Shown here piece by piece: positions 38,043 through 46,359 of a DNA stretch of 49,316 bases; positions within the stretch are counted from its first letter, which is position 1; the number at the start of each line of letters is the position of its first letter. Source of the DNA: an uncultured Oscillospiraceae bacterium (GTDB lineage: Bacteria > Bacillota_A > Clostridia > Oscillospirales > Acutalibacteraceae). The stretch lies in contig CAJUNS010000020.1 in assembly GCA_910587995.1 (NCBI GenBank), positions 1 to 49,316 of the forward strand, read 5' to 3'. Position numbers and translations under genes: made by a program. The notes beneath the pieces were generated by a model. That model was not told the origin of the DNA. It was given only the letters and a program-made list of their open reading frames with translations, and ran no database searches.

Positions 38043-40040
38043 TTACCGAAAGAACTTGGCAAAGGCCAGCCCCGCCCCCAGTAAAACCAGAGAACCCGCC
38101 AGGTAGAGCCAGCGGGTGCCGCCGGCCTCCTCCTCTACCGGAAACGCGCCCTGGGCGTTTTCGCCCGGCGCAAAGCCCCCGGGCATCTGGAATCCCCGGC
38201 CCTGCTCCTCCTGCCCGCCGGCGTCCGGCTGAGGGGATCCATCCGGTTCGGCGGAGGACTCCGGGCTGGCGCTGGGAGAGGCCTCCGGCTGGCCAGCTTC
38301 TTCCCACGGGGCGGAGAATCCTCCCATCCCTTCCGGCGGGGCCTGGCCAGGGGTGAAGCCTTCGGGCGGTTCGCCGCCCCAGGCCGGCATGTTTCCCTGC
38401 CCGCCCTGTTCATTACCCTCCGGCGCTTCCGGGGTGCCCCCCTCTTGAGCCGCGTCCCCTGTGGTCTGGTTGGCCCAGAAATCCTCTTCTCCCTGCCGGT
38501 CCATAGCCCGGGGCGCGCCTCCCTCTGGGGCGCCTCCACCCTGAGAGCCCATATCGGCCAGGGTCAGGTGAGAGGCGTCTACCCAATCGCCCCCCTCTTC
38601 TTGGGTCTGGCGGGTAGAGGGTATCTCCCCTTCCAGCTGGGCCCGGACGCTTTGCGCCCGCAGCTGGCAAAACTCTTTGAGGGTCTCCACCCCCAGGGTG
38701 AATTCCTCATAGGTGCAAAAGGCGGTGGGGTCCCGCTCCACATAGGGGCCAATTAGGGCGGCGGTCTGGTCGATGAGAGCCGCGCAGGCCCCATTGTCAA
38801 ACCATTGGGCGAGAAAATTCTCTAACGCTTCATGGTACTGTGCGGTGTACGCCTCATTGGCAAAAAGCCAGGCTGCCATGGGGCGTTCCGAAATATCTCC
38901 GCTGGACACAGGGCTGTCAATGGGGGAGTTCACCGCCTCCGTGGCCGTGCCGCCATCCATGCCCCCAAAGGCCAGGTTGTAGTCCCAGGCCACCATAGAA
39001 AGGAGGCCCTCCTGCTCATGAAGGTAGTAGTTGTGGACAATGGACCCGGTGTAGCTGTCGCCGTTGAGGACGAAGTTGTGCACGGCGAAGTAGGCCAGCA
39101 CCTCTTTCATGTTGACGCAGGACTCCACCTCCCCGGCGTCAAGCCGCCGCAAAGCGGCCAGAAGCCGGGCTTGGTCCCCGTCCGTAACGGTATCGAACAC
39201 AGCGTTATCAAAAATATTGGGGTAGTCCGCCGGGTCATCCGAGCTATATTGCAGCAGCACATCCTCGCTGCCGCCCAGGCCTCCCCCAAAACCCGGGAAC
39301 CCTCCGCCGCCATCTCCAAAGCCCTTATCGCGGGAACCAGCCCCATCGTCCTCCTGCCGCTGCGCGGCGCTTTGCGCCTCCTGGGGATTTGCCCGCGGGA
39401 GCGCCCCGCCGCCCATGTCCATGGAGTCGGGCTTGTAGAGCTGGCCATAGTCCTTGCCGTAGACCCGTTGGGCAAAGGCTTCCTCAATGCCTTCTACAGC
39501 CAAATACAGCCCCCAGTCCTCCCCATTGACCGTGACCCACACATAGCTGGTCAAAGGCGCTTCCGCCCCCTGAGAGGCCAGCATGGTGTAGCAGAGGTAG
39601 TCCTTCATGTAGGTGTTGTCCTGGATGGCGTTGTTTAAGCACAGCTTATCCAGGCCGTAATAGGTTTGATTTTTATCATAGTGGTCAAATTCCAGCTTAA
39701 AGCTGTACCGGTCGCTGTCCGACTGGGCCACAGTGGTCAGGGACGAGTTTCCTTTGGGCCGGACGCCCACATTCCGGTAAGCTTCGCCATCCACGACAAC
39801 CGAGCAGGCAATGTACTCTTCCGCCAGGGCGTTGTCCAGCATGGACTGCCAATCCTCGGGGTCTGCCAGCAGATCCACCTGGTGGACTTGCTGCGTGGTA
39901 AAAAGCCGGGCGGCATAGGGCGGGTCTGTGTAAGCCTCTTGAAGCCACTGGCGGAAAACCATCAGCGTACCGGCCAGCAGGACCATCAGCGCGGCGGCTA
40001 GGGCGCAGAGGCGGTTCATGTGTTTGGAGTGGATCATCAC
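38043..40040 (-). CDS. CotH-family protein kinase, membrane-anchored
   Basis: 665 residues: N-terminal signal anchor (LCALAAALMVLLAGTLMVFR), then the CotH kinase fold with NVGVRPKGNSSLTTVAQSDS (lysine motif), NGEDWGLYLAVEGIEE and MVAWDYNLAFGG (metal-binding D motif). A Gly/Gln-rich insert (about 220-260) and a long Pro/Glu/Gly-rich tail (about 480-635) lead to a C-terminal helix (WLYLAGSLVLLGAGLAFAKF). In Bacillus CotH phosphorylates coat proteins; this longer, anchored type occurs with VTC-domain and DUF4956 genes, as here. AAAGGA precedes the GTG at 40040; the adjacent ATG 40037 is equally possible. Confidence 0.86.
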   Translation of the reverse strand: MMIHSKHMNRLCALAAALMVLLAGTLMVFRQWLQEAYTDPPYAARLFTTQQVHQVDLLADPEDWQSMLDNALAEEYIACSVVVDGEAYRNVGVRPKGNSSLTTVAQSDSDRYSFKLEFDHYDKNQTYYGLDKLCLNNAIQDNTYMKDYLCYTMLASQGAEAPLTSYVWVTVNGEDWGLYLAVEGIEEAFAQRVYGKDYGQLYKPDSMDMGGGALPRANPQEAQSAAQRQEDDGAGSRDKGFGDGGGGFPGFGGGLGGSEDVLLQYSSDDPADYPNIFDNAVFDTVTDGDQARLLAALRRLDAGEVESCVNMKEVLAYFAVHNFVLNGDSYTGSIVHNYYLHEQEGLLSMVAWDYNLAFGGMDGGTATEAVNSPIDSPVSSGDISERPMAAWLFANEAYTAQYHEALENFLAQWFDNGACAALIDQTAALIGPYVERDPTAFCTYEEFTLGVETLKEFCQLRAQSVRAQLEGEIPSTRQTQEEGGDWVDASHLTLADMGSQGGGAPEGGAPRAMDRQGEEDFWANQTTGDAAQEGGTPEAPEGNEQGGQGNMPAWGGEPPEGFTPGQAPPEGMGGFSAPWEEAGQPEASPSASPESSAEPDGSPQPDAGGQEEQGRGFQMPGGFAPGENAQGAFPVEEEAGGTRWLYLAGSLVLLGAGLAFAKFFR

Positions 40041-40059
40041 GCATCGTTCCTTTCCGGCG

Positions 40060-40731
40060 TTACCCTAAATACTCTCCATTATAGCTTACCAGCACCGCGC
40101 TCTCCACGCCGGGGATGCCGCAGAGGCCCTGGAGGAAGTCTGCGCCGCCCTCCCGCAGGCGCAGCTGGTAGTTTGCCTCAATCTGGCCCGGAGCGGCGGT
40201 TTTGGACTTGAGCTGGCACTTTTCCACATTGGCCTGTAAAAAGGCGGCGGCATTGGCCTCGGCCTGGGCGTTTTGGCAGCGGACCACGGCAATGTAGGGC
40301 TGCCGGGGGCTGGTGCGGTTGAGGAAAAGCAGCAGCATCGCCCCCAGAGCCACGCTGCCGAAGACAGCCAGGGGGATCATTCCAGCGGCCAGCACAATGC
40401 CCGCCCCAATGGCCCAGAACAGAAAAGCCACGTCCAGGGGCTCTTTGATGGCCGTGCGAAAGCGCACAATGGACAGCGCGCCCACCATGCCCAAGGACAG
40501 AACCACATTGCTGGTAACGGCCAGAATAACCAGGGTGGTGATCATGGTCATGGCGATGAGGGAGATCCCAAAGCTGTGAGAGAACGCCACGCCAGAGAAG
40601 GTTTTCCGGTAGACAAAGTAGATAAACAGCCCCAGCAAAAAGGCCAGGAGGATGGAGAGAATCATATCAAAAATGGTGACGCTGGCAATGTTTTCCAAAA
40701 AGTTTGATTTAAAAATATCGTTAAATGTCAT
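40060..40731 (-). CDS. DUF4956 membrane protein
   Basis: 223 residues, with four membrane segments in the first 150 (IFDMILSILLAFLLGLFIYF; LIAMTMITTLVILAVTSNVV; AFLFWAIGAGIVLAAGMIPL; a fourth) and the conserved loop LGMVGALSIVRFRTAIKEPL. A soluble C-terminal domain of about 75 residues follows. ATG 40731 has GGAGAA upstream. It lies between the VTC-domain gene and cotH; these three form a recurrent cluster whose job, perhaps making or exporting a polyphosphate-linked surface structure, is not established. Confidence 0.85.
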   Translation of the reverse strand: MTFNDIFKSNFLENIASVTIFDMILSILLAFLLGLFIYFVYRKTFSGVAFSHSFGISLIAMTMITTLVILAVTSNVVLSLGMVGALSIVRFRTAIKEPLDVAFLFWAIGAGIVLAAGMIPLAVFGSVALGAMLLLFLNRTSPRQPYIAVVRCQNAQAEANAAAFLQANVEKCQLKSKTAAPGQIEANYQLRLREGGADFLQGLCGIPGVESAVLVSYNGEYLG

Positions 40732-40842
40732 GGTAAATTCTCCTATCATATGGTTGATGGATCCACAGGACCCAGGGCCCGGCAAAGCTCTGCCTCACCC
40801 CGTCCCATGGTATCCCGTTTTTAAAGAGGGATCCCGCGCGGT

Positions 40843-41562
40843 TCAAAAGAGCCCCGGCGCCTTCGAGAAGCGGACTTCATCCGCCGGCGCCCCATATCCC
40901 CGGGCCGCCGCGTATTTCGAGAAGGCCCCGGCTTGGCGGCCCTCCAGCTGGACCAGGCATTGGACCACGCTGGGAAGAAACTGGTCGTACTTCACCTCCA
41001 GCAGCGCCCCGGGGGCGGCGGGCAGGGTCACTGGCTCCCGGTCCAGCAGGTCCGGGGAAAAGGGGGCTTGGCGCAGGTCCTGGTCCAGGGTGAGGCGGAC
41101 GTTCCCGGCGGGGAAAAGAAACGGCTCCCGCTGGTAGTCCACCATAACGGCGGGGCGCAGGCCCTGGCTGTTCCATTTGGCGTAAAGCTCCACCAGCAGG
41201 GCCCGGCCGCTGGCGGGCATCCAGGCGCGGTCCCCTTGAAACAGCCGCGCGGCCTCCTCCCGGCTTAAGGGACAGGCCAGCTTATAGCCCAGGCTGCCAT
41301 CCTTCACCTTTTTTTCCAGATGGAGGCTGGCAAGCTCTCCGTTGTACCAGCGCAGGCGGAACTTTTCCCGGTGGGCCACACCGTCCAGCTTCTCCCGCAG
41401 GGCGGCGCAGTCCTCGTTGTCAAAGTAAACGCTGCGCACCCGGTACCGGCCGGAGGGCCCGGCGTAAGGGTCTGGGCGCAGGGCCGCCCGCAGGCGGGTG
41501 CGCAGGGTCAGGCAGTCCAAAGCGCTGAGGCAGAATTTATATTCGTGGCGGTAATTTGGCAT
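40843..41562 (-). CDS. VTC-domain (polyphosphate polymerase-like) protein
   Basis: 239 residues: YRHEYKFCLSALDCLTLRTR (the E-x-K start of the tunnel fold), VRSVYFDNEDCAALREKL, KFRLRWYNGELASLHLEKKV with basic residues that bind phosphates, and PAVMVDYQREPFLFPAGNVR, then LLEVKYDQ. This is the VTC4-like triphosphate tunnel domain. In yeast VTC4 makes polyphosphate from ATP. First gene of the VTC-DUF4956-CotH cluster. Confidence 0.87.
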   Translation of the reverse strand: MPNYRHEYKFCLSALDCLTLRTRLRAALRPDPYAGPSGRYRVRSVYFDNEDCAALREKLDGVAHREKFRLRWYNGELASLHLEKKVKDGSLGYKLACPLSREEAARLFQGDRAWMPASGRALLVELYAKWNSQGLRPAVMVDYQREPFLFPAGNVRLTLDQDLRQAPFSPDLLDREPVTLPAAPGALLEVKYDQFLPSVVQCLVQLEGRQAGAFSKYAAARGYGAPADEVRFSKAPGLF

Positions 41563-41654
41563 AAACTGCTTCCTCCTTCATGAGGACAGTATACCGGAGA
41601 AAGCTTAAAACAAGCTGAAAGAAAGGGTGAAGGTTCTGTGAAAGCACGGGGACC

Positions 41655-41696
41655 AAAAAGGAGCCAGCTCCCCTTGGGGGAGGCTGACTCCTTTTT
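41655..41696. terminator. Terminator of the Na/Pi symporter gene
   Basis: AAAAGGAG...CTCCCC pairs with GGGG..CTCCTTTTT, giving T-runs on both strands. It lies between the convergent-side end of the symporter gene and the VTC promoter region. Confidence 0.7.
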
Positions 41697-41709
41697 CTGC
41701 GGCTGGCTC

Positions 41710-43473
41710 TCAGCCCGGCGCGGCGCCGGACTGGGGCAGCTGATACTGGCTCATATACTCGTTGTAGGCCTGGGTGTAGGTCCCGCCGCCCTCGGATTTC
41801 ACCTGGTTCAGGTAGCCGTGGGCTTCCAGGGCCGAGTCCTTAATCTGGATGACCGTGACCGCCACGTTGGAGCAATGGTCCGAGACCCGCTCGTAGTTGG
41901 TGAGCAGGTCTGTCAGGACGAAGCCCAGCTCAATGGTGCAGCGGCCCTCCTGCAAACGGCGGATGTGCCGGGACTTGAGCTCGGTTTTCAGGCTGTCCAC
42001 CACCTGCTCCAAGGGCTCCACCCGTTCGGCCAGGGCGCTGTTTTCGGTTTCAAAGGCCTCCACGGTCAGGTTCAAAATGTCCACAATGGCCTGGGTGATG
42101 ACCCGCAGCTCGGTTTGGGCCTTTTCCGAAAAGCGGAGCTGTTTTTCATGAATCTCCTGGGCCACCCGGAGAATGTTCACCGCGTGGTCGCCGATGCGCT
42201 CAAAATCGCCAATGGCGTGCAGCAGCTCCGCCGCCTCGTTGCTGTCCGCGTGGGACAGGTCCTTGCTGCTCAGCTTCACCAAAAAGGTGCCCAGGGTGTC
42301 CTCATAGAGGTCGATCTCCTCCTCTTGGGCGGTAATCTCCGCGGCCAGCTTCGGGTCATACTCGCGGGTGATGCGGATGGCGCCCAGCATGGAGTCCCGG
42401 GCGGTGCGGGCCATTTTTACGGCCAGGGCCCGGCACTCGGCAATGGCGAAGCCCGGCGAGAGCATCAGGCGCTCGTCCAGCAGGGCCACTTGGTTGTTCT
42501 TGTCCCGAATGGTAACCTTGGCCAGCTTTTCCAGCAGCTTGGAAAAGGGGAGGAGAATCACCGTGGTAAACAGGTTAAACAGGCTGTGGACCATGGCGAT
42601 GCCCAGAGCGTTGATGGGGGTATCCACAAAGGCGAAGCGGAACGCCGCGTTGAGGGCATAGAACCCCAGCAGGCAGATGACCGTGCCCAGCACATTAAAA
42701 TAGATGTGCACGGCGGTAACCCGCTTGGCGTTTTTGTTGGTGCCAATGCTGGAGAGCAGGGAGGTGACGCAGGTGCCGATGTTTTGCCCCATAATAATGG
42801 GGATGGCCATGCCAAAGGTGATGCTGCCCGTCATGGAAAGGGACTGCAGAATGCCCACCGAGGCGGCGGAGCTCTGGATGACGCCGGTGACCACCGCGCC
42901 CAGCAAAATGCCCGCAATGGGGTTTTGGAACATGACCAGGATATCCTGGAACACAGGCATGTCCGCCAGGGGGCTGACCGACTGGCTCATAAAGCTCATG
43001 CCGGTCATCAAAATGGAAAAGCCGATGAGCACATGGCCCGCGTCCTTGCGCCGGCCCTCCTTGCCCATCATGATCAGCAGGATTCCGGCCAGGGCCAGCA
43101 GGGGCGAAAAGGACTCGGGCTTGAGCATCCGCAGCCAGAAGCTGTCCGACTGGATTCCGGCGGCGCTTAAAATCCAGGCCGTAAGAGTGGTGCCGATGTT
43201 GGAGCCCATAATCACGCCCACTGTCTGGCTCAGCTCCATAATGCCGGAGTTCACCAGGCCCACCAGCATAACGGTCATGGCGGAAGAGGACTGGATGGCA
43301 ATGGTGATAACCGCCCCCAGGGCCAGGCCCTTGAAGCGGTTTGAGGTGATGGAGCGCAGGACGCTTTCCAAGCGTCCGCCCACCATTTTTTCCAGTCCCG
43401 CGGAGAGCACGTGCATGCCGTACAGGAAGAAGGCCAAGCCTCCCAGCAGGGTGAAGAGGGAAAAGATGTCCAT
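41710..43473 (-). CDS. Na+/phosphate symporter family protein with PhoU-like tail
   Basis: 587 residues. Two repeats of the Na/Pi cotransporter family, each with the Q-S-S motif: ITIAIQSSSAMTVMLVGLVN and AVVTGVIQSSAASVGILQSL, and about eight membrane helices. The C-terminal 220 residues are two PhoU-like helical bundles (CRALAVKMARTARDSMLGAI ... IGDFERIGDHAVNI ... ELGFVLTDLLTNYERVSDHC). It takes up or balances phosphate. AGGAGG precedes ATG 43473. Lying near the polyphosphate-type VTC gene, a link to phosphate storage is possible. Confidence 0.9.
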   Translation of the reverse strand: MDIFSLFTLLGGLAFFLYGMHVLSAGLEKMVGGRLESVLRSITSNRFKGLALGAVITIAIQSSSAMTVMLVGLVNSGIMELSQTVGVIMGSNIGTTLTAWILSAAGIQSDSFWLRMLKPESFSPLLALAGILLIMMGKEGRRKDAGHVLIGFSILMTGMSFMSQSVSPLADMPVFQDILVMFQNPIAGILLGAVVTGVIQSSAASVGILQSLSMTGSITFGMAIPIIMGQNIGTCVTSLLSSIGTNKNAKRVTAVHIYFNVLGTVICLLGFYALNAAFRFAFVDTPINALGIAMVHSLFNLFTTVILLPFSKLLEKLAKVTIRDKNNQVALLDERLMLSPGFAIAECRALAVKMARTARDSMLGAIRITREYDPKLAAEITAQEEEIDLYEDTLGTFLVKLSSKDLSHADSNEAAELLHAIGDFERIGDHAVNILRVAQEIHEKQLRFSEKAQTELRVITQAIVDILNLTVEAFETENSALAERVEPLEQVVDSLKTELKSRHIRRLQEGRCTIELGFVLTDLLTNYERVSDHCSNVAVTVIQIKDSALEAHGYLNQVKSEGGGTYTQAYNEYMSQYQLPQSGAAPG

Positions 43474-43680
43474 AAAACTCCTCCTAAAGAAAATGTGCCG
43501 GTTTTTTCTCTTTTTTTCACAGTCAAGGCCATAATACCATATGGGCGGGGGGGCTGGCAATGGGTTTTCGAAAATTTGTCAAATCCAGGCAGCATCTCTT
43601 CTTTTTGGGGGAATCTCTCAAGCGAAGCGCTTGAGGACTTGGGGGCCGCACCGCCGGGAGTGTCCCAACCGCCCCAAAGG

Positions 43681-43709
43681 TTGACGCGCCCACCGCCCCG
43701 TGGTATAAT
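43681..43709 (+). promoter_or_regulatory. Promoter of the murT/gatD-like operon
   Basis: TTGACG (43681-43686), 17 nt, TATAAT (43704-43709). Confidence 0.75.
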
Positions 43710-43785
43710 GAAGCCAAAGCCTCTTCCTTTTCTTAAAACATATTACAATACTGCCGCCGCAGTTATGGATTGGAGCCCTTTGCCT

Positions 43786-45210
43786 ATGAAACGCAATCTC
43801 CCCTTTTATTTTGCCCTCTTTGTCTCCAAGCTCTCCATTCTGGCCCTGCGCCTCATGGGCCGTAAGGGGACCAACCTCCCGGGTGGCTGCGCCATTTTTT
43901 TGTGCAGGGACTTTTTGGGCCGCATGCCCCGGCCGAAAACCGTCATCGGCATTACCGGCACCAACGGCAAAACCACGGTGGCCAATTTGGTGGAGGATGT
44001 GCTGGACCGCCGCGGCGTCTCCTACTGCTGCAACCGCAGCGGCTCCAATGTGGACACCGGCGTGGCCTCCGCCCTCATTGCCAGCTCCGACTGGCTGGGC
44101 CGCCCTAAAAAGGAACTGGCGGTTTTTGAGCTGGACGAGCGCAGCTCTAACCTTTCCATGCCCTACATCAAGCCGGACCTGCTGCTGTGCACCAATATTT
44201 TTCGGGACTCCTACAAGCGCAACGCTCATCCGGAGTTTATTGTGGATGTGCTCAACCGCTACATCCCCGACGGGGTAAAGCTTATTTTAAACGCCGACGA
44301 CCTGATGTGCGCTTCCCTTAAGCCGGAAAACCCCCGGGTCTATTTTTCCATCGCCCCCCAGCCGGGGGAGGAGTCCGGCAGCGAGAACATTGTGCAGGAC
44401 GTGCGGGCCTGTCCCCGCTGCGGCGCGGTGCTCAACTGGGACCTTCGCCGCTACCACCACATTGGCCGGGCCCAATGCCCCGCCTGCGGCTTTGCCTCCC
44501 CTGCCGGGGACTACACCGCCGCCCTGCTGGAAGAGGGCCGGATGCGGGTGGAAATGGGCGGACAAGCCTATCCCTTCCCCCTGCCGGACCAGCGGCTGAT
44601 AAATGTATACAACTCCCTGGCCGCCGTGGCCCTGCTGCGGGAGCTGGGCCTGGAGCCGGAAGCCATTGCCCAGGCTATGGCTCAAACCGGCATCAGCGCC
44701 ACACGCTTTTTGGAGGAGGAAGCCAATGGCCGCAAGGTCATTTTGCACTTGGCCAAGGGCCAGAACCCGGTGGCCTGTTCCCGGGCCTTTCAAAACATTC
44801 GGGACTACCCCGGCAAAAAAGCCGCCATTCTCTTTTTAGACGATTACTTTGACGCGGCCCACACGGTGGAAAACATTTCCTGGTATTATGACGCGGACTT
44901 TGAGTTTTTGGCGGATGATTCGGTGGTGCAGATTATTGCCGCCGGAGCCCGCCACTGGGACGTATACCTGCGGCTGCTCATGGCCGGGGTAAAGCCGGAG
45001 CGCGCGCGGCACCTGCGGGACACCAGCCAAGCGGCAGAGCTGGTTGGGCCGGAGGTAGAGGCTGTGTTCATTCTGTATGACGTCTACACCATCGGCCTAG
45101 CCAACAAAGTAAAAAACCAAATACAGCAGGGGCGGGGTGCCCCCGCTGGCGAATCCGCGGGGAGCGGCAAAGCTTCGCCTCACCAGGGGGATGGGAGTAG
45201 CCTTAGATAA
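43786..45210 (+). CDS. murT: MurT, lipid II isoglutaminyl synthase ligase subunit
   Basis: 474 residues of the Mur ligase fold: VIGITGTNGKTTVANLVEDV (P-loop), CCNRSGSNVDTGVA, and LAVFELDERSS (catalytic E region). A zinc ribbon follows (CPRCGAVLNWDLRRYHHIGR ... CPACGF), characteristic of MurT, and a C-terminal DUF1727 domain (ATRFLEEEANGRKVILHLAK ... ILFLDDYFDAAHTVENISWY). MurT with GatD amidates the D-Glu of lipid II. I chose ATG 43786 for its position ahead of a membrane-proximal helix; ATG 43764 is possible. The last 30 residues are low-complexity and overlap a GC-rich hairpin region. Confidence 0.9.
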   Translation: MKRNLPFYFALFVSKLSILALRLMGRKGTNLPGGCAIFLCRDFLGRMPRPKTVIGITGTNGKTTVANLVEDVLDRRGVSYCCNRSGSNVDTGVASALIASSDWLGRPKKELAVFELDERSSNLSMPYIKPDLLLCTNIFRDSYKRNAHPEFIVDVLNRYIPDGVKLILNADDLMCASLKPENPRVYFSIAPQPGEESGSENIVQDVRACPRCGAVLNWDLRRYHHIGRAQCPACGFASPAGDYTAALLEEGRMRVEMGGQAYPFPLPDQRLINVYNSLAAVALLRELGLEPEAIAQAMAQTGISATRFLEEEANGRKVILHLAKGQNPVACSRAFQNIRDYPGKKAAILFLDDYFDAAHTVENISWYYDADFEFLADDSVVQIIAAGARHWDVYLRLLMAGVKPERARHLRDTSQAAELVGPEVEAVFILYDVYTIGLANKVKNQIQQGRGAPAGESAGSGKASPHQGDGSSLR

Positions 45211-45261
45211 CGCGTAGGGCAGAGACTGCCGGCTGCCATTTTGTTAGAAAGGAAATGCGCC

Positions 45262-45960
45262 ATGAAAATTGAGGTTCTGTTCCCGGAGATTTGTAATCTG
45301 TTCGGGGATTTGTACAACATCAACTACCTGGAAAAGTGCCTGCCTGAGGTTCAGCGGGTGCACACGCCTCTCACCGGCCAGCCTCTGTTTCTTACAGAAG
45401 AGCCCGCGCTGGTCTACTTGGGCCCCATGAGCGAACGCAGCCAGGAGAAGGTTCTGGAAAAGCTGCGGCCCTGCCGGGACAGGCTGGCGGAGCTGATCCA
45501 AAACGGCGCGGCCTTTTTGCTTACGGGCAATGCCGGGGAGGTCTTTGGAAGCTATATCGAGAACGAGGACGGGTCCCGCATAGAGGGTCTGGGCTTGCTG
45601 CCCCTGCACGCCCGGCGGGATATGATGCACCGGCACAACAGCGTCTTTTTAGGGGAGTTCCAAGGAGCGGAGGCCATGGGCTTTAAGTCTCAATTCACGA
45701 TGGCTTGGCCCGAGGCTGGAGCTCAGGGACTGTTTCCGGTCAAAAAGGGCGTGGGGCTGAACCCCCAGTGCCCTTATGAGGGCCTACGGCAGGGGAACTT
45801 GTTTTTTACCTATCTGCTGGGGCCTGTGCTGCTGTTGAATCCCCAGCTGGCGGAGGCCCTGCTGGCGGCCATGGGCGCGGGGGGCACTCCGCTGGCCCTT
45901 GCGCCGGAAATGGCGGAGGCCTATCAGGCCCGGCTTCGGGATTTCCACGAGAAGGTCTAA
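45262..45960 (+). CDS. GatD-like amidotransferase subunit lacking visible Cys and His catalysts
   Basis: 232 residues with the layout of GatD: EVLFPEICNLFGDLYNINYL at the start (in GatD G-D-x-x-N), ALVYLGPMSERSQEKVLEKL, the elbow AAFLLTGNAGEVFGSYIE, GLGLLPLHARRDM, and the end FFTYLLGPVLLLNPQLAEAL. In active GatD the elbow reads x-C-G-G-Y-Q-x-L-G and the end reads T-Y-x-H-G-P-L-L. Here the nucleophile position is Asn/Ala/Gly and the His is Leu. It still sits directly after murT, so it should pair with MurT, but glutaminase activity is doubtful. AAAGGAAA precedes ATG 45262. Confidence 0.78.
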   Translation: MKIEVLFPEICNLFGDLYNINYLEKCLPEVQRVHTPLTGQPLFLTEEPALVYLGPMSERSQEKVLEKLRPCRDRLAELIQNGAAFLLTGNAGEVFGSYIENEDGSRIEGLGLLPLHARRDMMHRHNSVFLGEFQGAEAMGFKSQFTMAWPEAGAQGLFPVKKGVGLNPQCPYEGLRQGNLFFTYLLGPVLLLNPQLAEALLAAMGAGGTPLALAPEMAEAYQARLRDFHEKV

Positions 45961-45989
45961 CCCAACTCCCTGGGCCGTTTTTCGCAAAA

Positions 45990-46034
45990 CAAAAGGAAAA
46001 GGACCGGAGCACCGGTCCCTTTCCTTCTTTTGGG
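45990..46034 (+). terminator. Terminator of the murT operon
   Basis: AAAGG-AAAAGGACCGG pairs with CCGGTCC-CTTTCCTT, followed by CTTTTGG. The rest of 46035-46359 is AT-rich, without a gene or a convincing promoter. Confidence 0.7.
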
Positions 46035-46359
46035 GAGGAGTTGTATTGAAATTGCGGCAATCGCCACAAACTTGTAAGCTCATTACTATGCCTTTATCTT
46101 AGTCCTTTATACAGAAAAAGTCAATAGAATTCGTTAAGCTTTTTCAAAATCTGCCATTTTAATAACCCATAGGAAACATAATTTTTTCATTTTATGCAAA
46201 ATGCGCAGTGTTGTCACCCGCTTTTTTCGACCTTTTTCTTCAACGCTAGATGATATCACAAAGCACAGCCTAAATGAAAGAGAAATTCAGACAAGAATTC
46301 AAAACGTGAAACTTTGTTTCCAAGCAGCCTTTTGGGCAATGTAGAGAGGAGGCCTTTTT

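Noticed and set aside
41638..43170. 510-codon frame antisense to the Na/Pi symporter
   Set aside because: Low-complexity product rich in H, Q and G; the other strand encodes a complete symporter.
43651..43665. Possible third copy of the dispersed hairpin repeat near murT
   Set aside because: Only GTGTCCCAACC is shared with copy B; the hairpin itself is absent.
40786..45175. Shared GGCAAAGCT...GCCTCACC motif at about 40783 and 45168
   Set aside because: About 18 of 20 bases match, but the motif is short and self-complementary; two sites are not enough to call a repeat family.
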